A stretch of DNA of 45,310 bases from Pseudomonadota bacterium. GTDB taxonomy: Bacteria > Pseudomonadota > Alphaproteobacteria > Caulobacterales > Caulobacteraceae. Positions 34,744-42,332 of this stretch are shown one piece after another. The stretch is from the NCBI GenBank assembly GCA_023386645.1, contig JAEWJI010000017.1:1-45310 (forward strand), given 5' to 3'. The notes under the pieces were generated by a model, which searched no databases, was not told the DNA's origin, and worked only from the letters and a program-made list of their open reading frames with translations. Made by a program: the position numbers and the translations under genes. Numbering within the stretch: the first letter of the stretch is position 1; every line of letters starts with the position of its first letter.

Positions 34744-35526
34744 CTATGTAGGCAGGGTCCGCGGCGTACGCACCCTGGCCACGACCGCTAGGTCCACCGC
34801 CCGGGCGCCGGCCTCCAGCAGGGTCCGGGCGCAGGCCTCCGCGGTCGCGCCCGTGGTCAACACGTCGTCGATCAGAAGGATGCGGCGGCCCCGGACCTTC
34901 AGCTGTCCCGCCTCCGTCACGGCGAAGGCCTTCCTGACGTTCAGCCGCCGTCCGCGCGCCGATTGGCCGCCCTGGCTCTTCGTCCGCACGGCCCGGACCA
35001 GCGCGTCAGGCAGGTATTCGCGCCCTGCGGATTTCGCCAGCGGCCGGGCAATCTCGGCCGCCTGGTTGAACCGCCGCGCGAGCAGGCGCATCGGATGGAG
35101 CGGAACAGGCGCTACAGCATCCGCTTCGGTTACCAGATCGGCGGCCGAGCGCGCGATCCATCGGGCGAACAGGCCCGCCAGTGGCTGGTGGTCGCCGTGC
35201 TTGAACCGCAGCACCAGATCGCGCGACGCTTCGTCATACAGGCAGGCGGCGCGAGCGCGGGCGAAGGCGAACGGATGGCTCTGGCAGGGCGCGCAGCGGT
35301 CGGGCGCTAACGGTCCGCCCTCCATCTCGAAGGCCGAGCCGCAGCCGTCGCAAACCGGCGCCTCCAGAAACGCGATCCGGCTCCAGGCCTCGACGCCCAG
35401 GTCCGCCGCCCCGCCCGCGCCGGACATCGGCGGTGGCAATATGAGGTCGGCCGCGAACCGCCCGAAGGCTTTCAGGCGCGGCCCGACTTTCCAACGGCGT
35501 CCGGCCTCCCCATCCTGATCCGTCAT
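34744..35526 (-). CDS. ComF family protein (phosphoribosyltransferase-like)
   Basis: The 260-residue protein has a four-cysteine zinc finger (CDGCGSAFEMEGGPLAPDRC, then C-x-x-C-type APCQ) and a C-terminal PRTase fold with RRILLIDDVLTTGATAEACARTL, plus VPLHPMRLLARRFNQAAEIARPLA and KSQGGQSARGRRLNVRKAF typical of ComF/GntX. ComF helps single-stranded DNA handling in natural transformation. ATG 35526 is preceded by GGGAGG with 7 bases spacing. This ATG interlocks with the divergent methyltransferase ATG at 35525 (CATG), so each gene's upstream signals lie within the other's coding sequence. The open frame to 35748 is a shadow. Confidence 0.92.
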   Translation of the reverse strand: MTDQDGEAGRRWKVGPRLKAFGRFAADLILPPPMSGAGGAADLGVEAWSRIAFLEAPVCDGCGSAFEMEGGPLAPDRCAPCQSHPFAFARARAACLYDEASRDLVLRFKHGDHQPLAGLFARWIARSAADLVTEADAVAPVPLHPMRLLARRFNQAAEIARPLAKSAGREYLPDALVRAVRTKSQGGQSARGRRLNVRKAFAVTEAGQLKVRGRRILLIDDVLTTGATAEACARTLLEAGARAVDLAVVARVRTPRTLPT

Positions 35527-36388
35527 GGCCGCCCCTCCCGCCCTCTTCGACCCCGTCCGACGCGCCGCCCGCCTCGCTCGCGCCTCCAGGAGGGTCGGCG
35601 AGGCCGACTTCCTCCACCTCCGCGTCGCCGAGGCCATGGTCGAGAGCCTGGACGCCATCCTGCGCGACTTCCCGAGGGCCGTCGACCTGTCGCCGCATCC
35701 CGGCGTCTTCGCGCGCGCCGTGGCGGAGACGCCGTCGGCAGCGCGCATCGGTCAGGTGGAGGCCCTGCCACAGTCCGCGCCGGCGAGATCGGCCCTGGCC
35801 GTCGTGGAGGGCTCGACGGACCTCATCGTCTCGATCCTGGGTCTTCACTGGGCCGACGACCTGCCGGGGGCCCTGGCGCAGATCCGGCGGGCGCTGAAGC
35901 CGGACGGGCTGTTCCTCGGCGCCCTGTTCGGCGCGGGAACGCTATCGGAGCTGCGCCAGGTCCTGACCGAGGCGGAGCTGGAGGTCACCGGCGGCGTCCA
36001 GGCGCGCGTATCGCCCTTCGCAGACGGATACGACGGCGCGGCCCTGCTCCAGCGGGCCGGTCTAGGCCTGCCCGTCGTGGATGTGGACCGCGTCGTTGTG
36101 CGGTATCCGGACATGTTCGCCCTGATCCGCGATCTGCGCGCCATGGGCGAGACCAGCGCCCTGGCGGGTCCAGTCCGTCCCCTGACGCGAGGGATCGTCG
36201 CCCGCGCCGCCCAGCTCTACGCGGAGCGTCATGGCGAACCGGACGGCCGCGTTCCCGCGACCTTCGAGATCATCCATCTGGCAGGCTGGGCCCCGCACGA
36301 GAGCCAGCAGAAACCTCTGCCGCGCGGCTCGGCTAAGATGCGGCTCGCCGACGCGCTCCATGTCCGGGAGCGGACAGGGGACGACTGA
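35525..36388 (+). CDS. NDUFAF5/BioC-like methyltransferase-fold protein
   Basis: The 287-residue protein has the methyltransferase outline: LFDPVRRAARLARASRR and FLHLRVAEAMVE at the start, STDLIVSILGLHWADDLPGALAQIRRALKPDGLFLGALFG in the middle, and the NDUFAF5-type end FEIIHLAGWAPHESQQKPLPRGSAKMRLADAL. SAM motif I, normally LDLGCGTG, is here AVDLSPHPG, with too few glycines, so SAM binding may be altered. Human NDUFAF5 hydroxylates an arginine of complex I subunit NDUFS7. No ribosome-binding site precedes the ATG, so it may be leaderless. Its stop abuts the hslU stop (TGATCA). Confidence 0.88.
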   Translation: MAAPPALFDPVRRAARLARASRRVGEADFLHLRVAEAMVESLDAILRDFPRAVDLSPHPGVFARAVAETPSAARIGQVEALPQSAPARSALAVVEGSTDLIVSILGLHWADDLPGALAQIRRALKPDGLFLGALFGAGTLSELRQVLTEAELEVTGGVQARVSPFADGYDGAALLQRAGLGLPVVDVDRVVVRYPDMFALIRDLRAMGETSALAGPVRPLTRGIVARAAQLYAERHGEPDGRVPATFEIIHLAGWAPHESQQKPLPRGSAKMRLADALHVRERTGDD

Positions 36389-37690
36389 TCAGAGGATGTA
36401 TCGACTCAGATCGGCGTCCCGGGCTAGTTCGCCCACCTTCTCGCGGACCTTGTCGCCGTCGAACACCAGGGTCTGGCCGCTGAGGTCGGAGGCGCGGAAA
36501 CTGGTGTCCTCAAGCACCCGCTCCAACACGGTCTGAAGCCGGCGCGCCCCGATGTTCTCGACCGCCGCATTGGCCGCGACCGCCGCGTCAGCCAGGGCGT
36601 CGATGCCGTCGGAGGTGAACTCGACCGTCACCTCCTCGGTCGCTAGCAGCGCCTGGTTCTGGCGGATAAGGCTGGCCTCCGGCTCGGTGAGGATGCGCAC
36701 GAAGTCGTCGCGGGTCAGGGCCTTCAGCTCCACCCGGATCGGCAGCCGGCCCTGGAGCTCGGGCAGTAGGTCGCTTGGCTTGGCGACGTGGAAGGCGCCG
36801 GACGCGATGAACAGCACGTGGTCGGTCTTCACCGGCCCGTACTTGGTCGAGACGGTGGTGCCCTCGATCAGCGGCAGCAGATCGCGCTGCACCCCCTCGC
36901 GCGACACGTCGGCCCCGCCGCGATCCTGGCGGGCGGCGACCTTGTCGATCTCGTCGATGAAGACGATGCCCTCGTTCTCGGCCAGCGACAGGGCTTCGCG
37001 GGTCAGGCTGTCCTGGTCCAGCAGCTTGTCGCTCTCTTCGGCGACCAGGGGCGCGACGGCGTCCTTGACCGCCATCCGCACCGAACGGGTGCGGCCGCCG
37101 CCCATCTTGGCCATCAGGTCCGACAGGTTCAGCAGGCCGACGTTGCCGCCGCCGCCGATGTCTAGCCCCTGCAGAGGTGACGAGGTGTCGGCCAGCGACA
37201 ACTCGACCTCCTTGTCGTCCAGCTCCCCAGCGCGCAGCTTCTTGCGAAAGCTGTCGCGGGTCGCGGGTTGGGAGCCCGGTCCCACCAGGGCGTCCAGGAT
37301 CCGTTCTTCAGCCGCCGCCTCCGCCTTGGCGCGCACCCCGGCCCGGCGCTGTTCGCGCACCATGATCAGGGCGCTCTCGACCAGGTCGCGCATGATCTGG
37401 TCGACGTCGCGCCCGACATAGCCGACCTCCGTGAACTTGGTCGCCTCGACCTTCAGGAAGGGCGAGCCGGCCAGCCGCGCCAGCCGCCGCGCGATCTCGG
37501 TCTTGCCCACGCCCGTCGGCCCGATCATCAGGATGTTCTTCGGCGTCACCTCGTCGCGCAGGTCGTCCGGCACGCGCTTGCGCCGCCAGCGGTTGCGCAG
37601 GGCCACGGCCACGGCGCGCTTGGCGTCGTCCTGGCCGACGATGTAGCGGTCGAGTTCGGAGACGATTTCGCGGGGGGAGAGGTCGGTCAT
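36389..37690 (-). CDS. hslU: ATP-dependent protease ATPase subunit HslU
   Basis: HslU (ClpY) is the AAA+ unfoldase that feeds substrates to the HslV protease. The 433-residue protein has SPREIVSELDRYIVGQDDAKRAVAVALRNRWRR at the start, Walker A GPTGVGKT (57-64), EVGYVGRDVDQIMRDL pore-loop region (GYVG), Walker B IVFIDEIDKVA, the I-domain between, LQGRLPIRVEL sensor, and the C-terminal DLSRYIL tail that inserts into HslV. It is separated from hslV by one unrelated gene (37710-38582) on the same strand. Confidence 0.97.
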   Translation of the reverse strand: MTDLSPREIVSELDRYIVGQDDAKRAVAVALRNRWRRKRVPDDLRDEVTPKNILMIGPTGVGKTEIARRLARLAGSPFLKVEATKFTEVGYVGRDVDQIMRDLVESALIMVREQRRAGVRAKAEAAAEERILDALVGPGSQPATRDSFRKKLRAGELDDKEVELSLADTSSPLQGLDIGGGGNVGLLNLSDLMAKMGGGRTRSVRMAVKDAVAPLVAEESDKLLDQDSLTREALSLAENEGIVFIDEIDKVAARQDRGGADVSREGVQRDLLPLIEGTTVSTKYGPVKTDHVLFIASGAFHVAKPSDLLPELQGRLPIRVELKALTRDDFVRILTEPEASLIRQNQALLATEEVTVEFTSDGIDALADAAVAANAAVENIGARRLQTVLERVLEDTSFRASDLSGQTLVFDGDKVREKVGELARDADLSRYIL

Positions 37691-37709
37691 CCGGCCCAGA
37701 TAGGGCCGC

Positions 37710-38582
37710 TCAGCCCCCGGCGGGAGAGGGTGCGGCGACGGGCGCGGGGATCAGCTGGGCCATGACCAGCCGCCAGCCGTCCGACCGCTTCTGCCACAGC
37801 CGCATGTAGTGACCGCGCCGGGACACACCCTCTCGCATCCAGGACGCAGGTCCATAGGTCCAGGCCATGTCGCCGCCTTCTGATGCGCCCCCGCCCTCGG
37901 TCGCGCCGAACTCGAAGGTCTCGGGCCAACCGTCCAGAGCCGTGGCGAACGCTTCCGCCCCCTCGGCCGGCGGCAGCGGCGCGACATACAGCCGCCCCTC
38001 CTCGGCCAGGACCGCCAGATGCGACGCCTTTTGGTTCGTGCGCGCGCCCGTGGCGAGCGCGGTCTCTGCCGCCCTCACCTCCTCGAAAGCTTCGGCCGCA
38101 GAGACCGCGCCCACCGCTGAGACAGGCAGCAGGCGCGGCTCGGTCTCCGGGCCGGGCTGGCCCTCCGGACTGGCGTTGGAGCCGCCGTCATAAACCCAGC
38201 GCCAAGTCGCATCCGCCTGACGCGTCCAGATCGTGAAATAATGGCCGTAGCCCTCCTGGTCCCGTCGGGCCGGGCCGGTGGTGAAGCCCATCTCGCCGGA
38301 TCGAGCCACGCCGGCGAAGGTCGGCCACCATTTAATCAGCGGCTCGTTCGGCTGTCGGGTCTTCGGAGCGTCGGCGAACAACTGCTCGACCGTCCGGGCT
38401 TGGCCTTCAGCGATGATGATCCCATCCGGCCGACCCCATTTGCTGAAGCTGCCGGCCAGGCCCATGGCGGGGAAATCGGCCGCGAACGCCCGTTCAGCCG
38501 CCACGATCGGCGCGGCGCCGAGCTCCTGGGCGAAGGCAGGCGTGGCCGCCGTCAGGGCGGCGATGAAGGCAAGCAGGCGCAT
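37710..38582 (-). CDS. Exported protein with two NTF2/SnoaL-like domains
   Basis: The 290-residue product has a signal peptide (MRLLAFIAALTAATPAFAQ) and two similar halves that look like NTF2-like/DUF4440 domains: first VAAERAFAADFPAMGLAGSFSKW, GYGHYFTIWTRQADATWRWVYDGG; second AETALATGARTNQK, MAWTYGPASWM, RRGHYMRLWQKRSDGWRLVMAQL. The function is unknown. Start 38582 is chosen for the signal peptide; an in-frame start at 38633 is possible. It sits between hslV and hslU, 19 bases from the hslU start codon, so it may be co-transcribed with the protease although its product is exported. Confidence 0.85.
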   Translation of the reverse strand: MRLLAFIAALTAATPAFAQELGAAPIVAAERAFAADFPAMGLAGSFSKWGRPDGIIIAEGQARTVEQLFADAPKTRQPNEPLIKWWPTFAGVARSGEMGFTTGPARRDQEGYGHYFTIWTRQADATWRWVYDGGSNASPEGQPGPETEPRLLPVSAVGAVSAAEAFEEVRAAETALATGARTNQKASHLAVLAEEGRLYVAPLPPAEGAEAFATALDGWPETFEFGATEGGGASEGGDMAWTYGPASWMREGVSRRGHYMRLWQKRSDGWRLVMAQLIPAPVAAPSPAGG

Positions 38583-38653
38583 GGCGACAATCCTCCCGCC
38601 GCCATGGAGCGCCCTCAGGCCGCCTATGTCCACCCGCTGTCGAGCCGCGGGCC

Positions 38654-39205
38654 TCAGCCCAGGCTTTCGACCACCAGGTTGCCGTTGGTGTAGACGCAGA
38701 TATCCGCGGCGATGGCCATCGCCTTGCGGGCGATGTCTTCCGCCGACAGATCAGTGTGGTCGATCAGGGCGCGCGCGGCGGCGAGCGCGAAGTTGCCCCC
38801 CGATCCCACGGCCGCGACCCCATGTTCCGGCTCCAGGACGTCCCCGACCCCGGTCACCGTGAAGATCGAGTTGCGGTCCGCGACCAGCAGCATGGCCTCC
38901 AGCCGGCGCAGATAGCGGTCGGTGCGCCAGTCCTTGGCCAGGTCGACGCAGGCGCGCGCCAGCTGGTCCGGGTGCTGTTCAAGCTTCGCCTCCAGCCGCT
39001 CGATCAGGGTGAAAGCGTCGGCCGTCGCGCCGGCGAACCCGGCCAGCACCTTGCCGCCGGCGAGCGTCCGCACCTTGCGCGCCGCGCCCTTGACGATGGT
39101 CTGGCCCATGGAGACTTGGCCGTCGCCGGCGATCACGGTGCGGCCGTCCTTGCGAACGGCCAGGATGGTGGTGCCGTGCCAGTCAGGGAAGGTGGAGCTC
39201 TGCAT
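38654..39205 (-). CDS. hslV: ATP-dependent protease proteolytic subunit HslV
   Basis: HslV (ClpQ) is the Thr-protease dodecamer that works with HslU. The 183-residue protein matches at HGTTILAVRKDGRTVIAGDGQVSMG, AARKVRTLAGGKVLAGFAGATADAFTL, DLAKDWRTDRYLRRLEAML, VGSGGNFALAAARALI and the ADICVYTNGN end. The nucleophile should be T12 after a propeptide MQSSTFPDWHG of 11 residues, longer than the single Met removed in E. coli. ATG 39205 is the only start near the conserved region. It lies 5 bases after the serine-hydrolase stop. Confidence 0.96.
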   Translation of the reverse strand: MQSSTFPDWHGTTILAVRKDGRTVIAGDGQVSMGQTIVKGAARKVRTLAGGKVLAGFAGATADAFTLIERLEAKLEQHPDQLARACVDLAKDWRTDRYLRRLEAMLLVADRNSIFTVTGVGDVLEPEHGVAAVGSGGNFALAAARALIDHTDLSAEDIARKAMAIAADICVYTNGNLVVESLG

Positions 39206-39210
39206 TCCGC

Positions 39211-40344
39211 TCAGATGGCGGCGTAGAGCGCCTCGATCAACCGCAGGGCGCGCGGATCGCCGATCAGGTGCGGCGACTGCCGGGTCATCACATAGGCCGC
39301 CGAGACCCGCGCGTCCGGATCGGCGAAGGCGCAGGACCCGCCCCAGCCGCAGTGTCCGACCGTCCTCAGGCCCGGCCCAAAGATGTTGAGACCTTCGTTG
39401 CGCGTGAACCCCGCAGCCCAGCTCATGACGAAGGGCAGGACGCGGTCCTGGCCCCGGATGCGCTCGCGAATAGCGGCCTCCAGCGTCGCATCCGACAGCA
39501 ACTCCCGTCCTCCGAAGACGCCTCCATTGGCCAGGATGGCCAGCAGCCGCGCGAGACCCAGAGCTGTCCCGTGCAGATTGGCTGACGGGATTTCGGCCAT
39601 CCGCCACTCGGTTGAGCCGCGACCGCCCGGGGACGACCCCCTGTCCAGGAAGGCTGCGCGTTTGACCGCGTCGACGACCCCGAGGTCGGGCGCCGCCGAC
39701 GGCTTGCGCAACTGGGCGACGCGCCCATGCTCGCTCTCCGGCAGGCCGATCCAGAGATCCAGCTCAGGAAACTCAGCCCGAAGCGCGGCGCCGATCGATC
39801 GGCCCGTCGCGCGCCGATGCACCTCGTCGGCCAGGAAGCCGATGGTGATCGGGTGGTAGCCGCTGGCCGCTCCTGGCTCCCACATGGGCGCCTGGGCCGC
39901 CAGTCGCGCGACCACGGCCTGACGGTCGAACCAGAGCTCTGGCGGCTGGGTCTCCGAAAAGCCCGGCAGGCCCGCCTGATGCGACAGCATCTGGCCGAGC
40001 GTCACCTCGCCCTTCCCGCCCGCGCCGAACTCGGGCCACAGGTCCGCGACGCGGGCCTCGTAGTCCAGCTGGCCCCGTTCGACGGCGAGCGCCATCATCG
40101 TCGCCATCACCGCCTTGCCGGTCGAGAAGACGGGAACGAGGGTGTCGGCCGCGAACGGCGTGGTCCGCGCCGCGTCCGCATGACCAGCCCAGACGTCCAG
40201 GACCGTCTCGCCCTCCACGCACACGGTGAACCGGGCCGCCTGTTCGTTGAGACCCTCCGGCGCGTCGGAGAAGTTCGCGGCGAAGGCGTCCTTCACCGCC
40301 GCGAAGCGGGGCGGGCAGACGCCCTGGATGTCGAGATCGGTCAT
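39211..40344 (-). CDS. Beta-lactamase-family serine hydrolase (esterase class VIII type)
   Basis: The 377-residue protein has the SxxK motif S74-T-G-K77 in VFSTGKAVMATMMAL, a class C-like Tyr in GAASGYHPITIGFLADEVHRR, and VGHCGWGGSCAFADPDARVSAAYVM near the end. These point to the beta-lactamase/esterase VIII (EstB, LACTB) fold. There is no signal peptide, so it probably is a cytoplasmic esterase; substrate unknown. Its ATG overlaps the flavoprotein stop (ATGA, 40341-40344), and hslV starts 5 bases after its stop, so the three may form one transcript with hslV. Confidence 0.9.
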   Translation of the reverse strand: MTDLDIQGVCPPRFAAVKDAFAANFSDAPEGLNEQAARFTVCVEGETVLDVWAGHADAARTTPFAADTLVPVFSTGKAVMATMMALAVERGQLDYEARVADLWPEFGAGGKGEVTLGQMLSHQAGLPGFSETQPPELWFDRQAVVARLAAQAPMWEPGAASGYHPITIGFLADEVHRRATGRSIGAALRAEFPELDLWIGLPESEHGRVAQLRKPSAAPDLGVVDAVKRAAFLDRGSSPGGRGSTEWRMAEIPSANLHGTALGLARLLAILANGGVFGGRELLSDATLEAAIRERIRGQDRVLPFVMSWAAGFTRNEGLNIFGPGLRTVGHCGWGGSCAFADPDARVSAAYVMTRQSPHLIGDPRALRLIEALYAAI

Positions 40345-41573
40345 GACGACGCTCCCTGCCCCGGCGCGGCCTCGCGGTCCAGCCAGGCCAGGACGCCATC
40401 GGCCGCCACGGAGCCCGAGGCGAAGGACGCCTGCAGCAGATAGCCGCCGGTAGGCGCTTCCCAGTCCAGCATCTCGCCGGCGACGAACACGCCGGGCCGC
40501 GCCTTCAGCATCAGACGATCGTCCACGGCGTCGAGCGCCACGCCGCCCGCGCTGGAGATCGCCCGCTCCAGCCCCTGCATGCCCGTCAGCTTCAGTCTCA
40601 GCCCCTTGATCCGTTTGGCCAGCTTCTCGGCCCCCGGCGGAACCTCGCCGATCTCGCGCAGCATGGCGATGGCGGCGGGCGACAAACCGCCGGCCTTGCG
40701 CAGATGGTTGGTCACGCTGTCCTTGCCGCGCGACCGCGCCAGCCGCTCCGCCAGAGCCTGGACGCTCAGGTCAGGCCGCAGATCGACGGTCAGGACCGCC
40801 GAGCCCTCGGACGCGATCGCCTCGCGAAGCTCCGTCGACATCGCATAGACCGCGCCGCCCTCGATTCCGTAGCGGGTCAGCATCAGCTCCCCGCGCACGC
40901 TCCGATCGCCGTGGGTCAGGGTCACCGGCTTGACGGCCACGCCCGCGAACCGAGCCTTCAGGACCTCCGACCACGCCACGTCGAACCCGGCGTTAGCGGG
41001 CCTGAGCGGCGCGATCTCCACCCCGACACCGGCCAGCGCATCGACCCACGCGCCGTCCGAGCCCAGCCGCGGCCAACTGGCCCCGCCCATCGCCAGGACC
41101 ACCGCGTCCGGACGCTCGATCTGCTCGCCGTCGGGCGTCTCGAACGCGAGGCCGCCATCCCGCCAGCCCAACCACCGCGAGCGCGTCCGCAACTCGACGG
41201 CCAGGTCCGCCAATCGCGTCAGCCAGGCCCGCAGCAGGGGCGAGGCCTTCATCGCCTTTGGAAACACCCGTCCGGACGAACCGACGAAGGTTGGCTGCCC
41301 CAGGCCCTCGGCCCAGTTGATTAGGTCCGCCTGACCGAACCCCTCGAGCCAGGGCCCGACCGCTCCGCATGCGCTCCCGTATCGCCTCAGGAAGCGATCG
41401 TCCGGCTCGGAATGCGTCAGGTTCAGGCCGCCGCGCCCGGCCATCAGGAATTTGCGCGCCACCGAAGGCATCCGCTCGTGCACCACGACGCGCAGCCCCA
41501 CCCCCGCCAGCCGCTCGGCCGCCATCAGCCCGGCCGGCCCCGCCCCAATCACATGCACGACTCTCTGGCTCAT
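40341..41573 (-). CDS. HI0933/YhiN-family FAD-dependent oxidoreductase
   Basis: The 410-residue flavoprotein has the dinucleotide-binding motif VIGAGPAGLMAAERLA at the N-terminus, KFLMAGRGGLNLTHSE (the family hallmark GRGGLN.T), VLAMGGASWPRLGSDG, TRYGIEGGAVYAMS, and the C-terminal VFVAGEMLDWEAPTGGYLLQASFASG. The role of the family is unknown. ATG 41573 is set by the Rossmann motif; a longer frame to 42326 runs antisense through rimP and is spurious. No ribosome-binding site precedes the ATG, and a GCTATACG (41588-41581) is placed so that transcription could start at the ATG itself, giving a leaderless message. Confidence 0.92.
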   Translation of the reverse strand: MSQRVVHVIGAGPAGLMAAERLAGVGLRVVVHERMPSVARKFLMAGRGGLNLTHSEPDDRFLRRYGSACGAVGPWLEGFGQADLINWAEGLGQPTFVGSSGRVFPKAMKASPLLRAWLTRLADLAVELRTRSRWLGWRDGGLAFETPDGEQIERPDAVVLAMGGASWPRLGSDGAWVDALAGVGVEIAPLRPANAGFDVAWSEVLKARFAGVAVKPVTLTHGDRSVRGELMLTRYGIEGGAVYAMSTELREAIASEGSAVLTVDLRPDLSVQALAERLARSRGKDSVTNHLRKAGGLSPAAIAMLREIGEVPPGAEKLAKRIKGLRLKLTGMQGLERAISSAGGVALDAVDDRLMLKARPGVFVAGEMLDWEAPTGGYLLQASFASGSVAADGVLAWLDREAAPGQGASS

Positions 41574-41683
41574 CGTCGGTCGTATAGCCGCCGGGCCGGC
41601 TTTTGTTTCCCGCTTTTCCCGCAGACCACATTGCGCTATACGCCCCTCCACATCGTTAGACCGGCGTCCGACGGCGCCGATTG

Positions 41684-41715
41684 AAGCGGCGGCCCGGACG
41701 GCCAGCCGCTTTTTT
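41684..41715 (+). terminator. Hairpin with T-run in the rimP leader, candidate attenuator
   Basis: AAGCGGC...GCCGCTT encloses an inner GGCC/GGCC pair around CGGAC, followed by six T (41710-41715). It ends 17 bases before the rimP TTG, in the sense direction of the rimP-nusA operon, so it must be read through for expression. Upstream, GGCGTCCG (41663-41670) can pair with CGGACGGCC (41695-41703) with one bulge, a possible anti-terminator. In other bacteria the nusA operon leader is attenuated with NusA feedback; the same is inferred here. Confidence 0.7.
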
Positions 41716-41732
41716 GTTGGGTTCCGCCTCCC

Positions 41733-42332
41733 TTGCGCGCCAAGACCGCCGAAGATCGCCAGCTTCTGGAACTGCTCGACCCCGTGGCGGAGTCGGTCGG
41801 CCTGGAGATCGTGCGCCTGCGGCTCATGGGCGGGACGCTGCGTCGCCGGCTGCAGATCATGGCCGAGCGGCCTTCGGACCAAGACATATCCATCGACGAA
41901 TGCGCGCGCCTGAGCCGCGCGGTGTCCGAGGTGATGGATGCGGCCGATCCCATCGCCGGCGAATACCTGCTCGAGGTCTCCTCCCCCGGCATCGACCGGC
42001 CTCTGACCCGCCTGATCGACTTCGACCTCTTCGAAGGCTTCGATGCGCGACTGGAGACCGACCGGATGGTCGAGGGCCGCAAGCGCTTCAAGGGCACGCT
42101 CGCGGGTACTGACGGCGACAACATCGCCATCGACCTGGAAGGCGAGGAAGACACCGCCCTGATCCCCTTCGCCTGGCTGGTGGACGCCAAGCTGGTGATG
42201 ACCGACGCCCTGCTGAAGCGCGGGGCCCAGATCCGCGCCGCGCGCGGCGAACCTGAAGACGACGGCCTGCCGCCCCTTTCCGGGGACGAGCGAGCCGAAA
42301 CCAAGCCCCCCAAGACCAAGGACCAAGCCTGA
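41733..42332 (+). CDS. rimP: Ribosome maturation factor RimP
   Basis: RimP assists assembly of the 30S subunit. The 199-residue protein has LLELLDPVAESVGLEIVRLRLMGG at the start, ISIDECARLSRAVSEVMD, the signature YLLEVSSPGIDRPLTR and an SH3-like C-domain (RFKGTLAGTDGDNIAIDLEG), then an acidic/Lys tail longer than in E. coli. The start is a TTG at 41733, because no ATG or GTG precedes the conserved region; the ribosome-binding site is poor, which suggests low or controlled translation. Its stop overlaps the nusA ATG by one base (TGATG). Confidence 0.95.
   Translation: MRAKTAEDRQLLELLDPVAESVGLEIVRLRLMGGTLRRRLQIMAERPSDQDISIDECARLSRAVSEVMDAADPIAGEYLLEVSSPGIDRPLTRLIDFDLFEGFDARLETDRMVEGRKRFKGTLAGTDGDNIAIDLEGEEDTALIPFAWLVDAKLVMTDALLKRGAQIRAARGEPEDDGLPPLSGDERAETKPPKTKDQA

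Noticed and set aside
40341..42326. A 661-residue version of the flavoprotein
   Set aside because: The extra 251 residues are translated antisense to rimP; the Rossmann motif at 41573 marks the real start.
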